Origin: Thermus sp. JCM 17653
Lineage (GTDB): Bacteria; Deinococcota; Deinococci; Deinococcales; Thermaceae
Assembly (NCBI GenBank): GCA_001311585.1
Contig: BBBN01000050.1
Coordinates: 1 to 9,583, forward strand
Direction of reading: 5' to 3'
DNA length: 9,583 bases
Shown here: positions 1 to 8,314 of the stretch, one piece after another
Layout: every line of letters begins with the position of its first letter
Numbering within the stretch: position 1 is the stretch's first letter
Notes under the pieces: generated by a model
Told to the model about the DNA's origin: nothing
The model's database searches: none
What the model saw: only the letters and a program-made list of their open reading frames with translations
Program-made: the position numbers and the translations under genes

Positions 1-12
1 ATGCTACACGGG

Positions 13-41
13 TTGACACCCCGGGGCAATCCCCCTAGCCT
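13..41 (+). promoter_or_regulatory. Putative sigma-A promoter of the lysJ operon
   Basis: A perfect -35 hexamer TTGACA lies at 13-18. A 17-base spacer separates it from TAGCCT at 36-41, a -10 form that fits Thermus promoters (T, A and final T of TATAAT kept). Transcription would start near 47-49, about 88 bases before the lysJ GTG. The spacing is optimal and it is the only good promoter match upstream of lysJ, but no start site is proven. Confidence 0.62.
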
Positions 42-50
42 TAGGGGGAT
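29..50. repeat. Perfect inverted repeat covering the lysJ -10 box
   Basis: Arms ATCCCCCTA (29-37) and TAGGGGGAT (42-50) form a perfect 9-bp dyad with a 4-base centre. The dyad covers the -10 hexamer and the expected start point. It would be poorly placed as an RNA hairpin, because transcription starts at its end, so a DNA operator is the more natural reading. No regulator is identified. Confidence 0.5.
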
Positions 51-121
51 GGGGCCCCGGGGCAAAGCCTGAAGGGGCCCGGGAAGGGGTGCTTCCCGGG
101 CAGGCCCCGGGGCTTTTCTTT
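49..121 (+). promoter_or_regulatory. Possible lysine-responsive attenuator leader before lysJ
   Basis: A 7-codon open frame starts with ATG at 49, where transcription is expected to begin, so it could be leaderless. It reads M-G-P-R-G-K-A and stops at TGA 70-72. Its Lys codon AAA (64-66) is part of AAAGCC (64-69), which can pair with GGCTTT (111-116). GGGGCC (74-79) can pair with GGCCCC (103-108), and GCCCGGGAAG (77-86) with CTTCCCGGGC (92-101). The composite stem is followed by TTTTCTTT (114-121), as in an intrinsic terminator. A ribosome stalled at the Lys codon would block the base of this stem. The mechanism is inferred; only the open frame, stems and T-rich tract are seen. Confidence 0.42.
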
Positions 122-123
122 AT

Positions 124-130
124 GGGAGGT
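124..130 (+). promoter_or_regulatory. Ribosome binding site deciding the lysJ GTG start
   Basis: GGGAGGT sits five bases before GTG at 136 and matches the anti-Shine-Dalgarno sequence well. It supports GTG 136 over the ATG at 122, which is in another frame. Confidence 0.7.
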
Positions 131-135
131 GGCAG

Positions 136-1319
136 GTGGAACGCGCGGTGAAGGAAGACTGGCGGGCCCTCTTGGAGGCGGAGAAGGCCCTGGACACCGG
201 GGTCTACACCAAGCACGACCTCCTCATCGTTCGCGGGCAGGGCGCGAAGGTGTGGGACGCGGAGGGCAACGAGTACATAGACTGCGTGGGCGGGTACGGG
301 GTGGCCAACCTGGGCCACAGCAACCCCGAGGTGGTGGAGGCGGTGAAGCGCCAGGCGGAAACCCTCATGGCCATGCCCCAGACCCTCCCCACCCCCATGC
401 GGGGGGAGTTCTACCGCGCCCTCACCGCCATCCTCCCCCCGGAGCTCAACCGGGTCTTCCCGGTGAACTCCGGCACCGAGGCCAACGAGGCCGCCCTCAA
501 GTTCGCCCGGGCCCACACGGGCAGGAAGAAGTTCGTGGCCGCCATGCGGGGCTTCTCCGGAAGGACCATGGGAAGCCTCTCCGTCACCTGGGAGCCAAGT
601 ACCGGGAGCCTTTTTTTGCCCCTGGTGGAGCCGGTGGAGTTCGTCCCCTACAACGACGTGGAAGCTAAGGCGGGCCGTGGACGAGGAGACGGCGGCGGTG
701 ATCCTGGAGCCGTGCAAGGGGAGGGGGGCGTGCGCCCGGCGACCCTCGAGTTTTTGCAGGCGGCCCGGGAGATCACCCAGGAAAAGGGCGCCCTCCTCAT
801 CCTGGACGAGATTCAGACCGGGATGGGCCGCACGGGGAAGCGCTTCGCCTTTGAGCACTACGGCATCGTCCCCGACATCCTCACCCTGGCCAAGGCCCTG
901 GGGGGCGGGGTGCCCCTGGGGGCCGCGGTGATGCGGGAGGAGGTGGCGCGGAGCATGCCCAAGGGCGGGCACGGGACACCTTCGGGGGGAACCCCCTGGC
1001 CATGGCCGCCGGGGTGGCCGCCATCCGCTACCTGGAGCGCACGAGGCTTTGGGAAAGGGCCGCGGAGCTTGGGCCCTGGTTCATGGAGAAGCTCAAGGCC
1101 ATCCCTTCCCCCAAGATCCGGGAGGTGCGGGGCATGGGCCTCATGGTGGGCCTGGAGCTCAAGGAAAAGGCCGCCCCCTACATCACCAAGCTGGAGAAGG
1201 AGCACCGCGTCCTCACCCTCCAGGCGGGGCCCACGGTGATCCGCTTCCTGCCGCCTTTGGTCATCGCCAAGGAAGACCTGGAGCAGGTGGTGGAAGCGGT
1301 GAGGGCGGTGCTAGCATAG
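136..1319 (+). CDS. lysJ: LysJ, [LysW]-aminoadipate semialdehyde/acetylornithine aminotransferase (frame broken by indels)
   Basis: This class III PLP aminotransferase adds the amino group in lysine synthesis on the carrier LysW; the family also accepts acetylornithine (ArgD). In the corrected protein, SGTEANE near residues 112-118 binds PLP phosphate, D225 in DEIQTG contacts the pyridine nitrogen, and K254 in LAKALGGG is the Schiff-base lysine. Start is GTG 136 after a good Shine-Dalgarno. Five indels are inferred: one base lost near 595, one T gained in the T7 run 611-617, two bases lost near 664, one lost near 712 and one near 976. Correction gives 395 aa, the length I recall for Thermus thermophilus LysJ. 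All catalytic motifs survive, so sequencing error is likelier than gene death. It ends four bases before hicB and shares the pathway with lysK. Confidence 0.93.
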
Positions 1320-1323
1320 GGGG

Positions 1324-1523
1324 ATGAGGCAGCGTTACCGCGTGGTGGTAGAGCGGGACGAGGAGGGCTACTTCGTGGCCCACGTGCCCGAGCTTCGCGC
1401 CCACACCCAGGCCCAAAGCTTTGAGGAGCTCCTCCAGCGCTTGCAGGAAGCCATCGCCGTATCCCTGGAAGAGGAGAAGGCCGAAGTCGTAGGCCTGGAG
1501 GGCGAGCTAGAAATCGAGGCCGC

Positions 1524-1527
<4 letters not shown>
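1324..1527 (+). CDS. hicB: HicB-family antitoxin, short form
   Basis: This 67-residue acidic protein has the HicB partial RNase H-like fold. A beta strand (YRVVVERDEEGYFVAHVPEL, residues about 5-24) is followed by a helix starting SFEELLQRLQEAI. HicB proteins bind and neutralise the HicA mRNA interferase. Many also carry a C-terminal helix-turn-helix or ribbon-helix-helix for autoregulation; this one ends soon after the core with an acidic tail and shows no such domain. ATG 1324 is four bases after the lysJ stop, and its stop overlaps the hicA start (GTGA). The order antitoxin then toxin is one of the two known arrangements. It is intact, unlike its neighbours. A lone HicB-like protein is the alternative, but the adjacent HicA makes the pair convincing. 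Confidence 0.82.
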
Positions 1528-2809
<1,282 letters not shown>

Positions 2810-2819
2810 GCCCCTGGGC

Positions 2820-2825
2820 TAAACT
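2820..2825 (+). promoter_or_regulatory. Putative leaderless -10 element for the diguanylate cyclase gene
   Basis: TAAACT lies five bases before GTG 2831. In Thermus and Deinococcus many leaderless genes have a TANNNT -10 box five to seven bases before the start codon. No Shine-Dalgarno is seen before this GTG, which fits. No convincing -35 box is present, so it is tentative. Confidence 0.4.
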
Positions 2826-2830
2826 GGCTC

Positions 2831-4421
2831 GTGGCCTCCTATGGACTCGGGCTCCTCGCCCTATTTCCCCCCACCGCCCCCTGGAGCGAGCGCCTGGTCA
2901 CGCCCCTGGTGGCCCTGGCGGCCGGGGCCTACGTGGCCCGGAAGAGGAGGCAAAGGGCCTTCGGGTTCGCCCTCCTCTTCCTCGGGCTGGGCGACCTCCT
3001 GTGGACCCTGGAGGACCTGGGGCGCCTCCGCCCAGGGCTTTACCTGGAGTTCCCCTACCTGCTGGGCTACGCCCTCCTCACCCTGGCCCTTCTCCGGCTC
3101 CCCGGCAAACCTCCCCGCCTCGCCCTGGCCCTCCTGCCCCTGGGGGCGCTGGGCCTCCTCACCGCCTTTGAGCCCACCTTGGGGTAGATCGCGTCTACAG
3201 CGCCTGGGACGCCCTGCTTCTTTTCCTCCTGCTGCCGCGGCTGGAGGGTCTTTTTGAGCGCTTCCTCTCGGGGCGGGCCCTCCTGGGGACCGGGCTTCTC
3301 CTCTTCCTGGTGGCCGACATGGCCTACGCCTTCCTGGAGGCGGGCCCGGGCTACCCTACGGGCCACCCTGTGCACCTCCTCTGGACCTTGGGCTACCTCT
3401 TCCTGGCCCTGGGGGTGGAGGCGGAGGACCAGGAGGAGCCCCCCTTCCCCTTCCTGGCCCTGACGCTGGGGGGGCTTTTCCTGATGCCCGCCCTCCTCAC
3501 CCAGGAGCCCACCCCCTTGGGGGTGCGCCTTTTGGCCCTCTACGGGGGGCTTGTGGGAAGCCTGGGGCTCCTCTACGCCACCTTCCTGGGGTGGCGGCGC
3601 ACGGCGACCCACACGGAACGCTGGACCCGCTTCCTGGAAGCCCTGGCCCGGCTCTCCCCCCGGGTCACCCAAACCCTGAGCCCAGAGGGGGTTCTCCTCG
3701 GCGCCCTCGAGGCCGCCCAGAAGCTTTTCCCCGAGGCGGTGGGCCTGGAGCTCAGGGCCCGGCGGGGCCTGGTGGGGGAGCACACCCCCACGCCCTTCCC
3801 GTTCCCCTAAACGGGGACACCGCCTACCTTTACCTCCAAACCCCTCCTAAGGAAGAGGTGCCGGAAAGCTTCCTCTCCCTCCTGGGGGAGCGCCTGCGCC
3901 AGGCCCTGAGGCAGGCGGAGTGGGGCCTCCTGGCCCTCACCGACCCCCTCACCGGCCTTTTAAACCGCCGGGGCCTCGAGGCCGAACTCCCCAAGCTCCT
4001 GGCCCTCGCCCGGCGCTACCAGGCCCCGGTGAGCGTGGTCATGCTGGACATCGACCGCTTCAAGCGGGTGAACGACACCTACGGCCACCCCGTGGGGGAC
4101 GAGGTGCTAAGGCGCCTGGGGCGCATCCTGGAGGCCAGCGTGCGCAAGGAGGACCTGGCGGTGCGGTATGGGGGGGAGGAGTTCCTCCTGATCCTCTTCG
4201 GGGCCGGGCGCGAGGCGGCCAAGGATGTGGTGGAGCGCGTGCGAGAGCGCTTCCGCACCGAGCGGGTTCCCCCCGTCCCCCATCCCCTCACCCTCTCCGC
4301 CGGGATCGCCGGGGGGGAGGTGCCGGAAGGGAAGGAGGTCTTGGAAGAGTGGGTTCTTAAAGCCGACTACGCCCTTCTCCGGGCCAAGGAGGCGGGGCGG
4401 GACCGGGTGACCCTGGCCTAA
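2831..4421 (+). CDS. Membrane-anchored GGDEF diguanylate cyclase (frame broken by two indels)
   Basis: The enzyme would make cyclic di-GMP from two GTP at the cytoplasmic face. Correction for one missing base near 3179 and one in the C-run near 3785-3789 gives 530 aa. Residues 1 to about 250 are strongly hydrophobic with several membrane helices and contain two similar halves. Residues about 255-360 form a soluble linker, possibly GAF-like but not a firm match. The GGDEF domain starts near 372 with DPLTGLLNRR; DIDRFKRVND (407-416) supplies a metal-binding Asp, and the active-site signature is the permitted variant GGEEF (448-452). RKED (439-442) is exactly five residues before it, the RxxD product-inhibition site. 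All synthesis residues look intact. No EAL or HD-GYP domain is present. It is probably its own transcription unit, with signal sensing through the membrane part; the signal is unknown. Confidence 0.88.
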
Positions 4422-4425
4422 AGCG

Positions 4426-4453
4426 CCCCGTTGCGGCTTCCGCCGCAACGGGG
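4426..4453. terminator. Bidirectional hairpin between convergent genes
   Basis: Arms CCCCGTTGCGGC (4426-4437) and GCCGCAACGGGG (4442-4453) make a perfect 12-bp stem with loop TTCC. It lies five bases after the cyclase stop and 12 bases beyond the stop of the converging DUF1641 gene, the expected place for a shared terminator. There is no T-run on the + side and only TTT on the - side, so it may act by stem stability or as an RNA 3'-end barrier. Confidence 0.72.
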
Positions 4454-4465
4454 GCCCCAACCGAG

Positions 4466-5076
4466 CTACTTCCTGGGCATCATCTTGGCCATGAGGGCCT
4501 CGAGGGCCTTCCGCTCCTCGTTCATGTGGCCGAAGGCCTTGCCCAGGGCCTTCAGAAGGAGGAAAAGCACCCCCAGGGCCTTCTGCACCTCGGGGTCGGC
4601 AAGCTGCTTCAAGAGCCCGGCGAGGCCCACCCGGGGCGGGTCCTGCATCACCTCGGGGGTGAAGGTTTCCGAAAGGCCCTTCTGCAAGGCCCCCGCCATC
4701 ATGCCCACGGCGGCGGGCTCAATGCGGGAAAGGATGTCCAAGAGGTTCGCCCCGTGGGAGACGAGCCTGAGGAGCTGGGGCTCCATGAGCATCCCCAGGC
4801 CCTCCCCGAAGTTCTCCGAGAGGTGCCCCAGGAAGGCCAAGGCCCCGGACTTGTCCAGCTTCTCCAGGGTCTCCGCCAGCTTCTCCAGGGCCTCCGCCTG
4901 GTCCAGAAAGCGGGCGAGGAGGGAGACGAGCTGCAGGTTCTTGGGTCCATGAGGAGGCCCAGGTTCTCGGCGAGGGTCTCCCCCACCCCCATCTGGGCCA
5001 GGAGGCCGAGGCCGCTTTTCTCCAGCACCTCTTCCAGGCGGGCGAGGCGCTCTTCCACGCTGAGGGCGGTTTCCAT
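4466..5076 (-). CDS. DUF1641 family protein, likely partner of the SQR-like flavoprotein (one indel)
   Basis: After restoring one base lost near 4941-4946 the protein is 203 aa. It is helical and leucine-rich with no signal peptide or clear membrane helix until a hydrophobic stretch near the end (VLFLLLKALGKAFG). The N-terminus (SVEERLARLEEVLEK) looks coiled-coil. The repeated pattern of GLGLL/MxxP segments and the central GLAGLLKQLADPEVQKALG fit DUF1641. Its function is unestablished, but family members often sit beside flavin- or molybdenum-dependent redox enzymes, including SQR-like proteins, as here. ATG 5076 is preferred over GTG 5082 because GTG would overlap the AGGAGGT site. It starts nine bases after the upstream stop, so it is probably co-translated. 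Binding or membrane anchoring of the flavoprotein is inference. Confidence 0.8.
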
Positions 5077-5080
5077 GCTC

Positions 5081-5087
5081 ACCTCCT
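5081..5087 (-). promoter_or_regulatory. Ribosome binding site deciding the DUF1641 start
   Basis: AGGAGGT on the - strand overlaps the stop codon of the upstream flavoprotein gene and sits four bases before ATG 5076. It argues against the GTG at 5082, which it overlaps. Confidence 0.7.
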
Positions 5088-6216
5088 ACTCAATGAGGGT
5101 GGCGAACCAGAAGCCCTCAAAGAGCATCTTGGTTACCCGCACCCACTTGCCCACGGCCATAACCCCGCAGGAGGGCATGCCCGTGCCCGCCAGCACCCGG
5201 TCAAAGGAGCACTGGGGCAGGAGGGCGTTGTCGCCGAAGTCCATGATGCACATGGCCACGGGGTTGAAGGGCTCGCCGATGTAAGCCCCCTTGAGGTCCG
5301 AGGCGATGACCCCGGCCACGTACTCCCCCTGGAAGTGGGCCACCACCGGCAGGGGGAAGCATGAGGGCGGGGTTCACCGTGTCCCCGATGACGAAAACGT
5401 TGGGGAACCTCGGGGAGCGGAAGGTGGTGCGGTCCACCTCGGGGAAGCCTGGGGCCCGGCGAGGGGGCTTTCCCGCACCACCCGGTTGGGGGCGAAGGGA
5501 GGCACCAGGATGAGGAGGTCGTAGGCCAGTTCCCGGCCGTCCTTGGCCCTGACCTTCCCTCCCTCAAAGGCTGTGGGCTCAAACTCCCCGTGGAAGGCGA
5601 TGCCCTTGGACTTCATTACCTCCATCACCTTCCCCGAGATCACCGGACCCATCCCCGCGAGGGGCGCGGGGTTTAGGTGGAAGACCTCCACGGTGCTTTT
5701 TTTCCCGGACGCCCTTCACCTTGAGGGCGAACTCCACCTGCCCCGCCACCTCGTAGGGCGCCGGGGGGCAAGGGTAGTAGGGGGAGGAGACCCCCACCAC
5801 CACCCTCCCGCCCTTAAAGCCCTTCAGGGCCTCGCGGAGCTTCATGGCCCCCGCCAGGCTCCAGGGGGCGTGGCCGTCTTGGGCCGGGGAGGGCAGGGCC
5901 TCCGCCCCTAAAGAGACGATGAGGTAGTCGTAAGCGAGCTCCCCGGCGGTGGTCTTCACCCGGTTTCTCTCCGGGTCCAGGGCCTCCACCGTGGCCTGGA
6001 GGTACTGGATGCCCCGCTTCTCCAGGTTGGCCAAGGGGCGGCGGATCTCCTCGGGCTCCCGCATGCCGAAGGCACCCAGGGGTAGGCGGGCATGAACTCG
6101 TGGTGGGTGTTCCGGTCCACCAGGGTGACCTCCACCTCCTTCCCCAGAAGCCGCTTCACCTTGTTGGCCGCTACCAGGCCGCCGGAGCCACCGCCCAAGA
6201 CCAGAACCCTCGTCAT
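5086..6216 (-). CDS. sqr: SQR-like FAD-dependent oxidoreductase (sulfide:quinone oxidoreductase family; four compensating indels)
   Basis: Correction gives 376 aa, the usual SQR/flavocytochrome c dehydrogenase length. The N-terminus has the FAD motif LGGGSGGLVAA (GxGxxG, 8-13) with acidic D34 after the second strand; the second FAD motif is VFVIGDT (275-281). C150 in CPPAPYE and C323 in CIMD fit the two cysteines flanking the flavin in SQR; C336 and C350 are extra. The C-terminal segment (about 355-375) is amphipathic and aromatic, as in monotopic SQRs. Inferred indels: one base lost near 6072, one gained in the T7 run 5697-5703, one lost near 5451, one gained in the G-run 5352-5356. They cancel exactly. 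ATG 6216 follows GGGAGGT. It lies after actF, suggesting quinone reduction feeding alternative complex III. A type II NADH dehydrogenase is less likely given the paired cysteines. Confidence 0.77.
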
Positions 6217-6221
6217 CTTCC

Positions 6222-6228
6222 ACCTCCC
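6222..6228 (-). promoter_or_regulatory. Ribosome binding site of the SQR-like gene, touching an RNA hairpin
   Basis: GGGAGGT on the - strand lies five bases before ATG 6216. It directly abuts the palindrome at 6229-6249, so in mRNA a stable stem would end just at the binding site. Confidence 0.65.
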
Positions 6229-6249
6229 GGGTACGCGTACCGCGTACCC
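6229..6249. repeat. Perfect palindrome in the actF to SQR gap
   Basis: Arms GGGTACGCG (6229-6237) and CGCGTACCC (6241-6249) are perfect around a 3-base centre. Within it lies the 12-bp palindrome GGTACGCGTACC (6230-6241) and a tandem 7-base repeat GCGTACC (6235-6241, 6242-6248). It fills part of the 80-base gap before the SQR-like gene. It could be a DNA operator or an mRNA hairpin; there is no T-run, so it is not a typical terminator. I found no convincing sigma-A promoter on the - strand here. Confidence 0.6.
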
Positions 6250-6296
6250 CTATCTCCAGGGTGGACCCGGAGCTTGTGAGGTAGGTGCAAATGCCC

Positions 6297-7294
6297 CTAC
6301 TCCCGCAAGCGGGAGGCGAAGAGGAGGCCGAGACCCAAGAAGCCCAGGACCTCCCCCACCCCCATCCCCCGGCCCAAGGCGGGGAGGAGGTACCAGGCAG
6401 GTGCACCAGGCGGAAGAAGGCCACCCACAGGGCAGCGGGCAGGAGGTAGCGGGCCTCCCGCTTGGGCAGGTTGGTGAGGAGGTAGAGGAAGGGGAGGAAG
6501 AACCCTCCCACCACCCAAAGGGCAGCCACCCCGTTCCAGGGTTCTTGGAGGCGCCTCAGGTAGAACTCCACCTCGTGGGGGAAGTCCGCCCCCCAGACGA
6601 TGATGAGGGTGGTGGCCTCCAGGTAGATCCAGACGATGGAGAGGGCGAGGAGGAGGTTGGTGTGGTTCTGGGCCTGGCCCAGAAGGGCCGCCGTGCCCCG
6701 CCGCGCGGCCAAGGCCACGCCCACGGCCAGGGCCAGGATGGCGGCGGAGAGGAGGACGATGCCCCCGTAGGAGGCGGAGTAGAAGTGGGCCTCGAGGCTC
6801 ATGAAGAGGTCAAAGGAGAGGAAGGTGCCCGCCACGAAGGCCAAGGGCAACCCCCAGGCCCCCGCCTCGGCCCGGTGCTCCCCGGGTCTGAGCTTGAGGA
6901 GCACCCAGGAAAAGAGGGCGAAGAAGAGGACGTAGCGCAAGAGCATGAAGGGAGCGTTCAGGTAGGGGCTCCGGTGGGCCAGGATGGGGTCCAAGGGGGC
7001 CTCGGGTCTCGCCCAGGGGAAAAGCTCCGGCAGGAAGAAGAAGAAGGGGAGGCCCAACAGGCCCATCAGGGGCAAGAGGCGGGCCAGGGGGTAGAGGTAG
7101 GGCTCCAAGGGAAGGCCCCAGCGGCTCTTTAGGGCGTTGTGCAGGAGGAGGACGAGAAGGGCGCCTAAGGAGAGGAGGAGGAAGAAGGCGAAGGGGAAGT
7201 AGGCGGCCTGGACCCCGAAAAGAAAGGCCAGGGCGTAAAGGCCAAGGCCCAGAACCAGGGGCCAGGCGGGCCGCGCTTCAATAGACCTCTGCAT
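6297..7294 (-). CDS. actF: ActF, alternative complex III membrane subunit (one indel)
   Basis: ActF is a multi-helix quinol-oxidoreductase membrane subunit related to ActC. The corrected protein is 332 aa with about ten membrane helices, starting at WPLVLGLGLYALAFLFG and ending with VLGFLGLGLLFASRLRE. Recognisable family segments are HRSPYLN before the fourth helix, FDLFMSLEAHFYSASYG (about residues 170-186) and the region ending WIYLEATTLIIVWGADFPHE. It is shorter than the roughly 400 aa I associate with ActF. One base is missing near 6395-6402 (tail restored as WYLLPALGRGMGVGE). ATG 7294 lies 17 bases inside actE, a coupled start. Because of the indel, the raw frame runs past the real stop at 6297 into the SQR-like gene and gives a false fusion. 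Assignment rests on order and helix pattern. Confidence 0.85.
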
Positions 7295-7792
7295 TCACCA
7301 CCTCCAAGGGACAGGCCTCCTCGAGGAGGCACCGCTTGATGTAGTGGGCGATGAGCCAGCTCTCCCGCTCGGGGATCCGGCTCCGGTAGGAGAGCATGCG
7401 GCCAAAACCGTTGGTGGCGGCGAAGTAGAAATAGCCTCGGGCATGGCCTTCACCCCGGGGTCGTGGAAGGAGCGGGGCCTCGGCACCCCCAAGGGGATGA
7501 CCCGGCCGTCCCCTTGGGCGTTCAGGCCGTGGCAGATGGCGCAGAAGCTCCGGTAGAGGACCTTGCCCCGGAGGAGGTCCTCCTCCGTGAAGGCGAAGGG
7601 GTTCTCCGCAAAGCCCCCTTCGGGCTTGAGGCCCAGGCGCACCTCGGGGTTCAGGTTCTCCCCGAAGCGCACCCGCTCGGGGGACACCTCCACCTTGAGG
7701 GGGGCTTCACGAAAGGCCTTGACCTTGGGCTGGTCCCACATCCAGCCGCAGGCGGAGAGGAGGGGTAGGAGGAGAAGAAGGAACCTAATCAC
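7278..7792 (-). CDS. actE: ActE, alternative complex III monohaem cytochrome c lipoprotein (one indel)
   Basis: ActE carries electrons out of alternative complex III on the outer face of the membrane. The corrected 171-aa protein begins with a lipoprotein signal (MIRFLLLLLPLLSAC), with lipid-modified Cys15. The single haem c motif CAICH is at 84-88 and the likely axial ligand is M133 in GFGRMLSY. One base is missing near 7434-7438 in the segment encoding MPEGYFYFAA. GTG 7792 overlaps the actD stop by eight bases, and its own stop lies inside actF; coupled translation is likely. The extra C155 and C161 lie in the tail (RCLLEEACPLE), outside the haem motif, and could form a disulfide. The match to ActE rests on the order actB-C-D-E-F and the mono-haem lipoprotein architecture. 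Confidence 0.87.
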
Positions 7793-8303
7793 GCCGCACC
7801 TCCTCCACCTCCGCCCCCAGGCCCTCCAAGAGGCCCCGGGTGGCCTCGAGGTCAAACCGGGGGTCCGAGGCGTAGACGAAAACCCCGTACTCGTCCAGAA
7901 GGACCCGGGCGTAGGCCCTGGCCCGCACCGCCGGGTGGGCCGAAAGAGGCAGGCCGTTGACGTAGAGGAGGTAGAGGAAGATCCCCACGGTGATGGTGAG
8001 GATGGTGAGCTCAAAGGTCACGGGGATGTAGGCGGGCCAGCCCAAAAGGGGCTTCCCCCCGGCGTTGTGGGGGTAGTCCAGGGTGGTGTAGACCTGGAGG
8101 AAAAGCCCGAGGCCCGCCCCCAGCACCCCTAGGGCGAAGGCCACCCAGGGGATGCGCTCGTCCTTACCCAGGACCGCCTCCACGCCCTCCACGGGGTTGG
8201 GGGTGAGGGCCTCGAGGCGGCGGTACCCCTTCTCCCGCAAAACCCGTAGCGCCCTAAGGAGCTTTTCCGGCGCGTCGAAGTAGGCCATGAGTCCGTAGAG
8301 CAC
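7785..8303 (-). CDS. actD: ActD, DUF3341 subunit of alternative complex III
   Basis: DUF3341 proteins are the ActD subunit, a small membrane protein with a cytoplasmic N-terminal domain. This intact 172-aa protein shows the ferredoxin-like start MLYGLMAYFDAPEKLLRALR, a first helix at about 52-72 and a second at about 92-115, with the characteristic GWPAYIPVTFELTIL between them. The C-terminal domain (VRARAYARVLLDEYGVFVYA) resumes the soluble fold. GTG 8303 has AGGAGGG at 8308-8314 and begins nine bases after the actC stop. The next gene, actE, starts within its last codons. No indels were detected, so its length can be trusted. This is the most diagnostic gene for identifying the operon as alternative complex III rather than a polysulfide reductase. 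Confidence 0.92.
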   Translation of the reverse strand: MLYGLMAYFDAPEKLLRALRVLREKGYRRLEALTPNPVEGVEAVLGKDERIPWVAFALGVLGAGLGLFLQVYTTLDYPHNAGGKPLLGWPAYIPVTFELTILTITVGIFLYLLYVNGLPLSAHPAVRARAYARVLLDEYGVFVYASDPRFDLEATRGLLEGLGAEVEEVRRD

Positions 8304-8307
8304 CCCG

Positions 8308-8314
8308 CCCTCCT
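8308..8314 (-). promoter_or_regulatory. Ribosome binding site of actD
   Basis: AGGAGGG on the - strand overlaps the actC stop codon and lies four bases before GTG 8303, supporting this start. Confidence 0.65.

Noticed and set aside
4..972. A 322-codon frame on the - strand opposite lysJ
   Set aside because: It is an antisense shadow of a GC-rich gene: no ribosome site, Gly/Pro/His-rich composition, and no recognisable motifs.
4526..5284. A 252-codon + strand frame over DUF1641
   Set aside because: Antisense shadow; the - strand reading gives a coherent family protein with a good ribosome site.
6092..7132. A 346-codon + strand frame opposite actF
   Set aside because: Its Gly/Glu/Gln/Val repeats are the complement of leucine-rich membrane-helix codons of ActF, so it is a shadow.
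7100..7210. Purine-rich GGAGGAGG/GAAGAAGG tracts on the + strand
   Set aside because: They are complements of Leu/Phe codons (CTC, TTC, CTT) in ActF membrane helices, not a separate repeat element.
5579..7294. A 571-codon open frame fusing ActF to the middle of the SQR-like protein
   Set aside because: It arises because an indel near 6398 skips the ActF stop at 6297. The stretch between is low-complexity translation of the intergenic gap, and the SQR gene has its own start and ribosome site.
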